A DNA stretch of 64,000 nucleotides from Lysinibacillus boronitolerans JCM 21713 = 10a = NBRC 103108. Its GTDB lineage: Bacteria > Bacillota > Bacilli > Bacillales_A > Planococcaceae. This document shows positions 53,867 through 62,578 of this stretch, piece after piece (position 1 is the stretch's first letter; each line of letters begins with the position of its first letter). The translations under genes were made by a program, and so were the position numbers. The notes beneath the pieces were generated by a model that worked only from the letters and a program-made list of their open reading frames with translations, searched no databases and was not told where the DNA came from. The stretch spans positions 186,001-250,000 of the forward strand of contig NZ_JPVR01000080.1 in NCBI RefSeq assembly GCF_000772935.1, read 5' to 3'.

Positions 53867-55150
53867 CTAACCATTGCTTTTGTTAAAATACTTGCTGTAT
53901 TTTATCTGTAAATATGAATGATACAATTTCAGCTTTATCCAACGCTTTATATTCATATCTTCTTTATATAGTAATGCATCCGTGTATTGCCCATCTTTCT
54001 TTAGTTGCTTTGCTTCTATTTTTAATTTTTCATTCTTCATGTATTTAAATAACGTTTTTGGTGGAAGGAGTGACCATACATGCTTTGTCTGGACATATGT
54101 TCGTTCATGATGAACTTGGAATAAATAATCATCCACCACATATTGCATTAAATTATACCCGCTTGCGGTCACATAGTAGCTTGACGCCCCTGCGCGCAAA
54201 TTCATTTCAAATAGCTTGTATTTCCCATCCCTGATGTCATATTTCATATCAAAATTAGCAAAGCCTGTATAGCCGATGTCCTCTAAAAAATACCGAATGG
54301 ATTCCATTAGCTGTTCATCATAATCGGTCATGACCGCTAAAGAAATGCCTTTGTTTTGTGGAGATGGATCTTCAAGTAGCTTGTTGCTTACACACATTAA
54401 CTTTACTTTTCGATCCCTTCCTACATATACGTCTAGAACACGTATATAGGAATCATCGCCTGGAATAAATTCTTGAACGATTAAGGTGTCTTGATAGCTA
54501 GAACGATAAATACAGCGAATGATGTGCTCCATCTCTTCGGCATCATGCACTAGATATATTTTTTTCTTTTCAGGAAAGGAACAGTTCGTATAGGTCACGG
54601 CATTGGAAGGTTTAATAATAATGGGATACTGGATAGGGAGGTCTCTATTTGGATGATGTTCCTTTGTTATGATGATGGTTTTGGGGTATTTTAACTGATA
54701 TTTATCACAAAGCTGGTAAAACTTTTCCTTAGTTTGGACCATTTTTAGTAAAGCCTGATCTATATAAGGTAAAATAAAGTACTTTTCAAGCTTCTTTTTA
54801 TTTTCAATGATAAGCTCAGCATAATAGCAGTCACACACTAATAGAATCAATTTCTTTTGCTGGCACTGCATGGCTACTCTGACTAGCGCTTGTACAAATA
54901 GGGCTGGGTCATCTAAATGTTCAACATATTGAAAATCCAGAATACCGCTATTTTGCGTTGCAATTCCCTGAGAGCCCCCCAAAAAGAGTGAGCGCATCGA
55001 TCTTCCTTTTTTAGCTGGCTCAATGACAAGACTTTTCACGCGATAGGCTGCATAAAAAGAGCGGGCTACCCCGTAGGCATGTTGACCCGATTGTATAATA
55101 ATTGGCAAAAAGGGTTGTTCTTTTATGGATGTCAATTGGACTCTCCTCAC
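53867..55150 (-). CDS. ATP-grasp ligase, candidate D-aspartate ligase of the cell wall
   Basis: A 427-residue ATP-grasp protein. The start FLPIIIQSGQHAYGVARSFYAAYRVKSLVIEP resembles carboxylate-amine ligases of the Asl (D-aspartate--L-lysine ligase) group. ATP-grasp residues appear in YPIIIKPSN, VQEFIPGDDSYIR, and the metal site KYKLFEMNLRAGASSYYV. Lysinibacillus walls have a Lys-D-Asp bridge, which needs such a ligase, and that link gives the assignment. A teichuronic-type or amino-acid ligase is the alternative. It lies alone, with no racemase beside it. Confidence 0.72.
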   Translation of the reverse strand: MRRVQLTSIKEQPFLPIIIQSGQHAYGVARSFYAAYRVKSLVIEPAKKGRSMRSLFLGGSQGIATQNSGILDFQYVEHLDDPALFVQALVRVAMQCQQKKLILLVCDCYYAELIIENKKKLEKYFILPYIDQALLKMVQTKEKFYQLCDKYQLKYPKTIIITKEHHPNRDLPIQYPIIIKPSNAVTYTNCSFPEKKKIYLVHDAEEMEHIIRCIYRSSYQDTLIVQEFIPGDDSYIRVLDVYVGRDRKVKLMCVSNKLLEDPSPQNKGISLAVMTDYDEQLMESIRYFLEDIGYTGFANFDMKYDIRDGKYKLFEMNLRAGASSYYVTASGYNLMQYVVDDYLFQVHHERTYVQTKHVWSLLPPKTLFKYMKNEKLKIEAKQLKKDGQYTDALLYKEDMNIKRWIKLKLYHSYLQIKYSKYFNKSNG

Positions 55151-55210
55151 ATTAAAAAGATGAATTTAATCATGTGTATGCGAGCTAAATTGTAGTTATG
55201 TAATACGAGT

Positions 55211-55239
55211 AAAAGGCACTATATCGAAGCTGTAGTGCC
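55211..55239 (-). terminator. Terminator of the ABC/phosphoesterase operon
   Basis: GGCACTA (55215-55221) pairs with TAGTGCC (55233-55239); on the minus strand TTTTAC follows. It is 12 nt after the PHP stop. Confidence 0.7.
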
Positions 55240-55250
55240 CTATACTCAAC

Positions 55251-56261
55251 CTATAATGTAATCATTTTTTTAACTCGCTGTTCAAAGGAGACAACGGCTT
55301 GAACGCCATGACTCTTTAGTAGCTCTGTATTAGCAGATGTAAATTTACCTAAATCATCTGGGAAATGTGCATCAGAGGATACAGTAAAAGCAACTCCATG
55401 TTCAAGTAAGGTTTGTAAAAAACGAGGGCTCGGGCACATTTCCTGTACAGGGTAACGATAATACAGCCCGGCATTGATTTCAGTGGCGGTTTCAGTAGAC
55501 GTTAGTGCCTTTGCAATACGTTTATACCAAGCTTCAAGAAACGCACGATCCTCCACCTGATAATTAAATACTTTAAAATTATCTAAATGGGCAACAAAAT
55601 CAAACATATTGGAAAGAATCATTTTCTCAACTACTTTAAAAAATCGCTCATAATTTTGTTGTAAAGAAAGTTGATCCATTTGCTCAAAAAGATATTGTGT
55701 TTGCGGATTATCAAAGCCCCACCCATCGACAAAATGGACAGAACCAATTACATAATCCCAAGGATAACCAGCTAGTAAAGCTGTTAATTCCTCCTCTCCA
55801 CCAACAAAATAATCTGCCTCTATACCAAGTCTCAACGTAATCCCATGCTGACGCCATTTTTCCTTTGCCTGCTGAATGGACGCCACAAAAGCATCTATGT
55901 TTTCTGTCATCACACGATCCAGCCAATAGCGCTGTACCTGCCCAATTTCACTATCATCCAGTCTCATATAGCGCTCAAAATAGGCACGTGTTTCTTGAAA
56001 ACGATATAAGTGATCGACAATCCCCACCTCACGTAAGCCAAGCTGCTTTGCCTGTTCGAGATATAAATCCAACCATTCCTCACTATAACAGCCATTTTTC
56101 ACGCGCTGTGCTAGCCGCTGTAAATGACAGGTCATTTGTTGCTTAGAGCCTTTTTCCGTTTCATCATCCGAATGAAAAAACTCCAGTGCCTGCGATGTAC
56201 GCTCTAGCCAGCGAAATGAATAAGGCCCCTCTTCTAAATGTACGTGATAATCAATTGTCAT
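55251..56261 (-). CDS. PHP-domain phosphoesterase (HisJ-like)
   Basis: A 336-residue PHP-superfamily phosphoesterase. Metal ligands are visible in DYHVHLEE, VGIVDHLYRF, LGIEADYFVG, IGSVHFVDGW, DFVAHLD and VSSDAHFPDD, the full PHP set. It resembles histidinol phosphatase HisJ but is longer (268 is typical) and is not in a his operon. In this operon it more probably acts on a phosphoester brought in by the ABC system. GGAGGGAAG before the ATG and a short overlap with the DeoR stop show coupling. Confidence 0.88.
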   Translation of the reverse strand: MTIDYHVHLEEGPYSFRWLERTSQALEFFHSDDETEKGSKQQMTCHLQRLAQRVKNGCYSEEWLDLYLEQAKQLGLREVGIVDHLYRFQETRAYFERYMRLDDSEIGQVQRYWLDRVMTENIDAFVASIQQAKEKWRQHGITLRLGIEADYFVGGEEELTALLAGYPWDYVIGSVHFVDGWGFDNPQTQYLFEQMDQLSLQQNYERFFKVVEKMILSNMFDFVAHLDNFKVFNYQVEDRAFLEAWYKRIAKALTSTETATEINAGLYYRYPVQEMCPSPRFLQTLLEHGVAFTVSSDAHFPDDLGKFTSANTELLKSHGVQAVVSFEQRVKKMITL

Positions 56262-57043
56262 CAGTTCTTCCCTCCATTACATATCGTCCATTTTTCCTCA
56301 TAAGCCTGCCATTCTAATGGACAAGTGCTTTCGCAAAGAATTTCTGTACATTCATCAAGATGACAGATTTGAAAAAATGATTTGCCATTAATTTTGGATC
56401 CATCGGCTAATAAATAACTCACTTTGCTATGCTTGAGCATTTTCTTAGAAATAAGAGATTCATCCAAATCGTAATCATAAACAATGCCCTCACTCATACC
56501 ACCACACGATAGAAAAGCCTTATCAAAATTCATATTATCTAGCATTTCTAACGTCATAGCACCTGCAACAGAAGATTGTTTTGGATTCGCCGTGCCCCCT
56601 AGTAATATGACCTTGCCTGTCATGCGTCGTTCTTCTATGGCTAAATTAAATTGAATAGCTGCTGCAATTGAATTCGTTACAACCGTTATATCTTCAACAG
56701 CTAGTAAAAAATCGGCTATATGTACTGTTGTAGTACCTGTGTCTACTGCAATAGTATCGCCGTCGCAAATGCGTTTTGCTGCCATCTGAGCAATTTGTCT
56801 CTTTGCGTCCTTGTGCATTTGTAGCTTGCGTAAAAATACCGGTTCATTGCGTACATTCGTATATTTAATAGCCCCACCATGAACCCTTGATAATAAATGC
56901 TGTTGCTCTAATTCATCAAAGTCTCGGCGAATTGTTTCTGGTGCCACCTGAAGGGCATCGGCAATATTAGCAACAATAATTTTTCCTTCTGTATCTAATT
57001 GTTTTAAAATAAATTCAAATCTTTCCAGTTTAGCGTAAGTCAT
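56261..57043 (-). CDS. DeoR-family regulator
   Basis: A 260-residue regulator. The N-terminal HTH is FILKQLDTEGKIIVANIADALQVAPETIRRDFDELEQQHLLSRVHGGAI, the DeoR signature. The C-terminal sensor has AVDTGTTTVHIADFL and ILLGGTANPKQSSVAG, which bind a sugar phosphate or similar ligand. It is cotranscribed between the ATPase and PHP genes and probably regulates the operon in response to a phosphorylated intermediate. ATG 57043 overlaps the ATPase stop by 4 nt; a longer frame lies inside the ATPase gene. Confidence 0.92.
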   Translation of the reverse strand: MTYAKLERFEFILKQLDTEGKIIVANIADALQVAPETIRRDFDELEQQHLLSRVHGGAIKYTNVRNEPVFLRKLQMHKDAKRQIAQMAAKRICDGDTIAVDTGTTTVHIADFLLAVEDITVVTNSIAAAIQFNLAIEERRMTGKVILLGGTANPKQSSVAGAMTLEMLDNMNFDKAFLSCGGMSEGIVYDYDLDESLISKKMLKHSKVSYLLADGSKINGKSFFQICHLDECTEILCESTCPLEWQAYEEKWTICNGGKN

Positions 57044-58041
57044 GATAGCGCAATCACATCTTCTTGTGCGACATAACACTTATAGGATTTTCCCATTTCA
57101 ATCGAGTACCCTTGTTGATGCAGTTGTTCCATTGTAAACGTCATTTCTCCTTCAAACGTAGTACGAATAATATTGCCGCTCATTAATGATTGTTTGGCAA
57201 TTCCAGAGAGACACAAGTCTCCATCTCGTTGATCGAGATGCAGTGCTTCAGGTCGTATGGCAAATTTAGTGGATTGACCTATTAAAGATTTGCCAAGCAT
57301 TTTTTCTAAAGATTGGCGTGGAAAAACATTATAATGACCGATGAAGTTAGCAATAAATTCATTATTTGGTCTCGTATAGATTTCCGTTGGCGTACCTGTT
57401 TGGGCAATGCTGCCATTATTCATAACGAATATTCTATCCGAAACAGCCATTGCCTCCTCCTGATCATGTGTAACTAGAATCATAGTCATATTTAATTTTC
57501 TTTGAATTGATCGTAAATCTGCTTGAAGTTTTTTACGAATTTGAGCATCGAGCGCGCTAAGTGGTTCATCTAATAGCAATACTTTAGGACGGACAATTAA
57601 TGCACGAGCCAGAGCAACACGCTGCTGTTGACCTCCAGATAATTCTTTCGGGTAAGCATTAGCTTTCTCACTTAGATGAACAAGCGCAAGCATTTCATGA
57701 ACACGCTGCTCCATATCTGTCTTATTGACTTTTTGCATACGCAAACCAAAAGCAACATTTTCGTGCACAGTCATATTTGGAAAAAGTGCATAGGATTGAA
57801 AGACCATACCTACTTGACGATCCTTCGGTTGTACGCCATTCATATCTTTTCCTTCAATCGAAATCTTACCTGCCGATGCATCTGTTAAGCCCGCAACAAT
57901 CCGCAAAATGGTACTCTTTCCACAGCCACTAGGACCTAATAGTGTGATAAATTCTCCCTTTTGTATTTCCATATGAATATTGGTTAAAACAGATACTTGT
58001 CCATATTTTTTATGAAGCCCTTCAATAATAAGATAACTCAT
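57040..58041 (-). CDS. ABC importer ATPase (PotA/FbpC type)
   Basis: A 333-residue ATPase. Walker A GPSGCGKST, Q-loop VFQSYALFP, signature LSGGQQQRV, Walker B VLLLDEPLSALD, His switch VTHDQ. A C-terminal TOBE-type domain (about 240-333) includes AIRPEALHLD. This fits importers for polyamines, iron or phosphonates. It works with the two permeases and the binding lipoprotein of this operon. The ATG overlaps the upstream permease stop. Confidence 0.93.
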   Translation of the reverse strand: MSYLIIEGLHKKYGQVSVLTNIHMEIQKGEFITLLGPSGCGKSTILRIVAGLTDASAGKISIEGKDMNGVQPKDRQVGMVFQSYALFPNMTVHENVAFGLRMQKVNKTDMEQRVHEMLALVHLSEKANAYPKELSGGQQQRVALARALIVRPKVLLLDEPLSALDAQIRKKLQADLRSIQRKLNMTMILVTHDQEEAMAVSDRIFVMNNGSIAQTGTPTEIYTRPNNEFIANFIGHYNVFPRQSLEKMLGKSLIGQSTKFAIRPEALHLDQRDGDLCLSGIAKQSLMSGNIIRTTFEGEMTFTMEQLHQQGYSIEMGKSYKCYVAQEDVIALS

Positions 58042-58823
58042 AGATTTGTAGCACCTTTCGATCGTTTTGTTACGATTGCAATGACGAATGTTAAAAGACC
58101 CATCAGCACGAGATAGATGAATACAACTGCACTAGCTATATGTCCACTTGTGCTAAGCTTTTTCATTAAATAAATTTGAACGGTTTCAAAGCGAGAACCG
58201 ACAACAAGATTAATTAAGACAAACTCACCGAATAAGACTGAGAAGGATAACAATGCTCCTGCAAATAAGCCCGGATAAACGGTAGGCAGTAAAATTTTTG
58301 TGAATGCCTGCCTTTTCGATGCACCTAGCAATTGTGCCGCATCAAGTAGCTGTCTCGCATCTATATTTCTTAAACTATTTCGTGTACCTTGATAGATATA
58401 AGGAAGAATCCCCACAACATAGGCACCTAAAACAACGAATATCATCGGTATACCTATTTTGCTATAAACGCGTATAAGCCCAACAGCTAAAATAATGCCT
58501 GGAAAAGAATACACCATCACCACTGCCATCTGTATCCACTTTTCATATTTAGGAAAGTACAAGACAATGACAAAGATGGCTGGCACAATGACGAGGAGTG
58601 CGATACTAACTGCACCACCTGCTAAAAGTACTGAACGACCAAATGCCTGAATAAAATCGGTATCCCGAAACAATGTAGCAAGCCATTTTAGCGTAAGTCC
58701 CTCTGGCAATATCGATTTATTCCATTTTGTTGCAAACGCATAGAGCATTGTTGCTAACACAGGTAATAGTAAATACCCCACTAGCAGAAGGAAAAAGAAA
58801 TCAGCCAAACCACGCTTTTTCAT
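58038..58823 (-). CDS. ABC importer permease 2 (binding-protein dependent)
   Basis: A 261-residue membrane protein with six helices. The EAA-like loop LLDAAQLLGASKRQAFTKILLPTVYPG (about 163-190) docks on the ATPase. It is of the PotC/ThiP-type CysTWA family. It overlaps permease 1 upstream and the ATPase downstream by 4 nt each. The overall shape fits importers of iron, polyamine or organophosphate, and the substrate is not told by the permease. Confidence 0.92.
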   Translation of the reverse strand: MKKRGLADFFFLLLVGYLLLPVLATMLYAFATKWNKSILPEGLTLKWLATLFRDTDFIQAFGRSVLLAGGAVSIALLVIVPAIFVIVLYFPKYEKWIQMAVVMVYSFPGIILAVGLIRVYSKIGIPMIFVVLGAYVVGILPYIYQGTRNSLRNIDARQLLDAAQLLGASKRQAFTKILLPTVYPGLFAGALLSFSVLFGEFVLINLVVGSRFETVQIYLMKKLSTSGHIASAVVFIYLVLMGLLTFVIAIVTKRSKGATNL

Positions 58824-59665
58824 TTTACTTTCCTCCTTGTTTTAGAGATGCTCCATTCACTGATAAGCATGGCAGTCACCATTGTCACTGCTAATATTAC
58901 TGCAATGGCGCTGGCTAGCTCTGGCTGAGCAAAAATATCACCTTTTATTAAGGAGCCAATACGAATCGCCACTAAATTATAATTACTGCTTGTTAATGCA
59001 TAAGCAGAGGCATACGCACCCATTGCATTGGCAAACAATACACTAAAGGTTCCCACAATTCCTGGCAGCATAACAGGGATACCAATTTTCATCCAAAATT
59101 GCCAGCTGGATGCCCCTAGAAGGGCTGCTGCCTCCTTCCACTGTTGTTGAATCCCATCATAAATGGGGTAGAGCAGCATAAGCGATAATGGCAGCTGAAA
59201 ATAAATATAAATTAGTAACAATCCGCTCCAACTGTAAAGTGAAAAGGACGTCAACACATCAATATCCCATTTGTCAAATAACAATGTAAATAAACCACTA
59301 TTGCCAAGTAAAACGATAAAAGCAAATGCTAGCGGAATACCTGAAAAATTGGAGGTTAAGTTCGTTAGTATTATAATTTTCTCCCGTACTGGCTCTGAAA
59401 ACTTCATCATGGCATAAACCGCGAACAATGTGATAAGTAACGCAATCATAGCCGAGATAACAGATAATGTAATACTATTTTTAAAACCTTGGAGAATGTA
59501 GTCGTTCGTAAAAATCGATTCATACTGCTTCAATGTAAAGCCCTCACTATTTTGAAAGCTTGTAATGAGCATATATAGTAGCGGTACTAAGAAAAACAGT
59601 AATAGTAATACAAGAAAAGGCGAAAGCCAAGCAATGGATTGCCGCTTCGATATCAACACACTCAC
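58820..59665 (-). CDS. ABC importer permease 1 (binding-protein dependent)
   Basis: A 281-residue six-helix permease. The coupling loop is KEAAALLGASSWQFWMKIGIPVMLPG (about 180-205), a clear EAA motif. The N-terminus SIAWLSPFLVLLLLFFLVPLLYMLITSFQ is the first helix. It pairs with permease 2. A stem-loop in the 71-bp gap after the phosphodiesterase gene (CGCTC and GAGCG around 59707-59728) may lower expression compared with the binding protein. Confidence 0.92.
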   Translation of the reverse strand: MSVLISKRQSIAWLSPFLVLLLLFFLVPLLYMLITSFQNSEGFTLKQYESIFTNDYILQGFKNSITLSVISAMIALLITLFAVYAMMKFSEPVREKIIILTNLTSNFSGIPLAFAFIVLLGNSGLFTLLFDKWDIDVLTSFSLYSWSGLLLIYIYFQLPLSLMLLYPIYDGIQQQWKEAAALLGASSWQFWMKIGIPVMLPGIVGTFSVLFANAMGAYASAYALTSSNYNLVAIRIGSLIKGDIFAQPELASAIAVILAVTMVTAMLISEWSISKTRRKVK

Positions 59666-59736
59666 TTCTTTCTATAAATGACTTGCGGCTTATGGGGATA
59701 ATAGCCGCTCCTTACAATAAGAGCGACTACTACTAT

Positions 59737-60573
59737 TTAAACCTCTTTTGGTGTAAACACACCGTCTAATAAGAGTGGCACCATATCATCTGCAGGCTTG
59801 ATATTTAATAAATGACAGCACAGTGGTGCAACTTGTAATTGTGAAATAATGCCTTCTTTTATACCAGCCTTTACAGCATCTGAAATGACAAAGAGCGGGA
59901 CATGACGATCCTCATGCGTTGTGCCGCCATGATTCCCATCTCTTGTCATGCCATGATCAGCCGTAACGATCACCTCATAGCCCTGTGCCATACACTTTGG
60001 AATAAATAATGATAATAAGGCATCCATCGCTAAAACACGATTGCGATATTGGGCAGAATCCGCCGTAAATTTGTGACCATCATCATCGACATTCATTGGA
60101 TGAATATAAAGGAAATCAGGCTGCTTTTGATCCATTAACCATGATGCATCGGCAAACACATGACTATCTGGATAATGATCCTCAAAATAAAATATACCGT
60201 TGTCAATTGGTAATTGTGTATCGAGTTGTATCCTGTCCTCCATATGATTAAATGGTGCTCTATTATAAAGTTCACTCACCCAATAATAGGCGGAGGCTGC
60301 TGTAGATAAACCGTGCTCCTTTGCGACATGAAAGACACTTTGCCCGTTCGATAAACGCACTGTCATATTGCTGGTAACGCCATGGACAATAGGGGGAGTA
60401 CCCGTTAAAATCGTCTCATACAATGGTCTCGATAAAGATGGCACCTCTGAGCAAATCTTATAGCGAGCAGCCACCTGACGCTCGACTAGATGGTGTAAGA
60501 ATCCCATATGTGTACAGGCTGTATCAAAGCGTAATGCATCGATGACAATGAGAACCACTTTGTTATTTTGCAT
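59737..60573 (-). CDS. Alkaline-phosphatase-superfamily phosphodiesterase
   Basis: A 278-residue type I phosphodiesterase/nucleotide pyrophosphatase-like protein. The first metal Asp is in VLIVIDALRFD, the nucleophile probably a Ser in VPSLSRPLYETILTG, metal residues lie in MNVDDDGHKF, TADHGMTRDG and the His of GGTTHEDRHVP. No signal peptide is seen, so it works inside the cell on an imported phosphoester or phosphonate. It overlaps the end of the binding-protein gene by 11 nt and precedes the permeases. That location is the best clue to the transported compound. Confidence 0.88.
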   Translation of the reverse strand: MQNNKVVLIVIDALRFDTACTHMGFLHHLVERQVAARYKICSEVPSLSRPLYETILTGTPPIVHGVTSNMTVRLSNGQSVFHVAKEHGLSTAASAYYWVSELYNRAPFNHMEDRIQLDTQLPIDNGIFYFEDHYPDSHVFADASWLMDQKQPDFLYIHPMNVDDDGHKFTADSAQYRNRVLAMDALLSLFIPKCMAQGYEVIVTADHGMTRDGNHGGTTHEDRHVPLFVISDAVKAGIKEGIISQLQVAPLCCHLLNIKPADDMVPLLLDGVFTPKEV

Positions 60574-61651
60574 GGATTAACACCTGCTCTTGATAAAGTT
60601 GAGGGATTTGCTTTGTTGTTTCTTCCCATTTCTTTTGATCTTTTACTGGCTGTGCATTCGTATACATATCAGCTGGTAATAATAAATCCTTTACATCTTG
60701 TGGAAGTTCAACGTTGTCTCGAATCGGACGAGCATAGCCTTTTGCTAAATTTTCTTGACCAGCGTCAGATAAAATGTATTCACGTGCTAGCATGGCAGCA
60801 TGTGGGTTTTTAGCATATTTATTAATAACTGTTGCATAACCAGAAGTAACAGATCCTTCCTTTGGTATCACTACATCAAAGCGCTCCTCGTCGATTTGGT
60901 GACGATAGCCTAATGCATTAAAATCCCATAAAATCGCAACATCGATTTCACCTTTTTCTAGGTTCGCTACTGATGGATCCCCCTGTAAACGACCTTGCTT
61001 CGCTAATTCAGCAAAGAAATCTATACCTGGCTGTATGTTCGACTCATCTCCACCAAATGCCATAGCAGCTGCTAATATGGCAAACTGTGCTTGGTTAGCT
61101 GTTAATGCATCCCCAATACTGACTGTGTAATCTCCATTTTTCAGATCTTCCCATGATGTTGGAGCATTCTTCACATTATTTTTATCTGTCAAGAAAGAAA
61201 TGGTACCTGTATAGCCAACAATCCAGTGTCCTTCATCGTCTTTTGCCCAATCAGGTATTTCATCCCAATATGATGTTTTGTATGGTAATGTTAAGCCCTT
61301 GTCCTTAGCGATTGGTCCAAAAGCAATCCCGACATCTCCAATATCTGCTGTAGCATCTTCCTTCTCTGCTTCAAACTTCGCTAACTCCTCGGCACTCGAC
61401 ATATCCGTATCCTTGTGTTTGATGCTATATTCGGTCCCGAGTTCCTCCCAGGTTTCTACCCAATTCGCCCATGTATCTGGCATACCGACAGAATTAACAG
61501 TGCCCTCTTCCTTTGCTTTTTCTGTAATGTCCTCAAGCGATAAATCCTTGTTTACCTCATTTGCACTAGATGAACTGTCAGAACAAGCTGCCAACATGGA
61601 AATAGCTAATGCACCAATTAGACCTTTTTTCCACAGTTTTTGAATTGCCAT
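60563..61651 (-). CDS. ABC importer substrate-binding lipoprotein
   Basis: A 362-residue lipoprotein. The signal peptide KLWKKGLIGALAISMLAAC ends in the lipobox LAAC; Cys22 or near it is lipidated. A Ser-rich linker follows. The body (family 1/PotD/FbpA-type) has VGYTGTISFLTDKNNVK, IPKEGSVTSGYATVINKYAKNPHAA and PADMYTNAQPV. It captures the ligand for the two permeases. GGAGGG lies 8 nt before the ATG. It is the first gene of the operon. TTGCTTA and TTAAGCAA flank the region about 40-75 bp upstream and may be the DeoR operator. Confidence 0.92.
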   Translation of the reverse strand: MAIQKLWKKGLIGALAISMLAACSDSSSSANEVNKDLSLEDITEKAKEEGTVNSVGMPDTWANWVETWEELGTEYSIKHKDTDMSSAEELAKFEAEKEDATADIGDVGIAFGPIAKDKGLTLPYKTSYWDEIPDWAKDDEGHWIVGYTGTISFLTDKNNVKNAPTSWEDLKNGDYTVSIGDALTANQAQFAILAAAMAFGGDESNIQPGIDFFAELAKQGRLQGDPSVANLEKGEIDVAILWDFNALGYRHQIDEERFDVVIPKEGSVTSGYATVINKYAKNPHAAMLAREYILSDAGQENLAKGYARPIRDNVELPQDVKDLLLPADMYTNAQPVKDQKKWEETTKQIPQLYQEQVLIHAK

Positions 61652-61833
61652 GTGTTGGACCCTCCATTTGTTTTGCTTTATTTTTATTTGCTTACAAACG
61701 TTATGTTATAAAACAAACATTAAGCAAGTATGGAGATGTTAAGAATATTTAGTAAAAATTATTGAGGAATTATAAATATCTATGAATTTAATGAATAAAT
61801 GAAGTAGACTTGTAAAGCTGAAGGGGGAAGATA

Positions 61834-61888
61834 AGGAAAAACCTAAGTATGTGTACGTTTGCTTTACAGACGTACACATACCTAGGTT
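61834..61888 (-). terminator. Terminator of the 61887-62264 gene
   Basis: Arms 61840-61858 and 61870-61888 form a 19-bp stem with one mismatch; five T follow on the minus strand. The right arm includes the stop codon. Confidence 0.85.
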
Positions 61889-62264
61889 ATTTGGAGAGAC
61901 CTAAAAAATCAGCATATGTATGCGGCTCATTTTCCTTGAGAATTGTTAAAAATGTAAATGCCAGTTGCACAACTGACCACCATCTCATATTGTAGGACAT
62001 TTCAAAACGAGAGGGCTCTAATGAAAAGACATCTTGAAAAATATCTAGCGGTTCTATTTGCTCATCCTTTAAAATGGATAGAAAACCAAGAAATAACGTA
62101 TGATCTTTAACCTCAATCAATTTGTCCTCTACAAGAGCATCAATATTTTCAGGCTGCTGAAAATTACACTGAGTTGCAACATAACGTTCTAAATCCTGAG
62201 CACGCTTTCGGTCTTCACGTTCCTTTTTTTTTGCAATAAAATCAATGACGTTATTCACGTCCAT
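61887..62264 (-). CDS. Small unknown protein
   Basis: A 125-residue protein I do not recognise. A charged N-terminal helix (NNVIDFIAKKKEREDRKRAQDLERYV) is followed by an acidic-hydrophobic middle and a C-terminal helix-rich part (RWWSVVQLAFTFLTILKENEPHTYADFLGLSK). There is no signal peptide or membrane helix, and one Cys. GAGGCG abuts ATG 62264; GTG 62258 would have better spacing. It has its own terminator and lies between two unrelated units. It looks like a real gene by codon use, length and terminator. Confidence 0.7.
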   Translation of the reverse strand: MDVNNVIDFIAKKKEREDRKRAQDLERYVATQCNFQQPENIDALVEDKLIEVKDHTLFLGFLSILKDEQIEPLDIFQDVFSLEPSRFEMSYNMRWWSVVQLAFTFLTILKENEPHTYADFLGLSK

Positions 62265-62578
62265 CGCCTCTTTTTTTTCTTTTATTGTAGCATTTTTTAT
62301 AGAAACATTGCCTGAAAGAGCCCTTTATCCAATCCACTTAAATGGTTTGTTTTTTATTAAATTCCTCTAAAAAAGTAGCCAATTTGTGAAATTCCACAGA
62401 AAAGCTTTCTTCTCCAATTGCGCCTTTATTTCTATAGAAAAAGTCCTTTATAAGGATAATTAGTTGTAAAACCTTACCTCCAATAAAAAGGACTAACTTT
62501 ATTCTAGGGTAAACATAAAGGCCTTCAATAGAGCAATGACTTTAACCTATACCTGAAGTGAATTGAAAAAATAGGCTA
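62265..62578. other. Intergenic stretch, no gene seen
   Basis: About 310 bp between the small unknown gene and the kinase stop. AGTCCTTT near 62449 and AAAGGACT near 62487 could pair as a weak hairpin. No terminator with a clear T-run was found for the kinase. No RNA motif was recognised. Confidence 0.45.
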
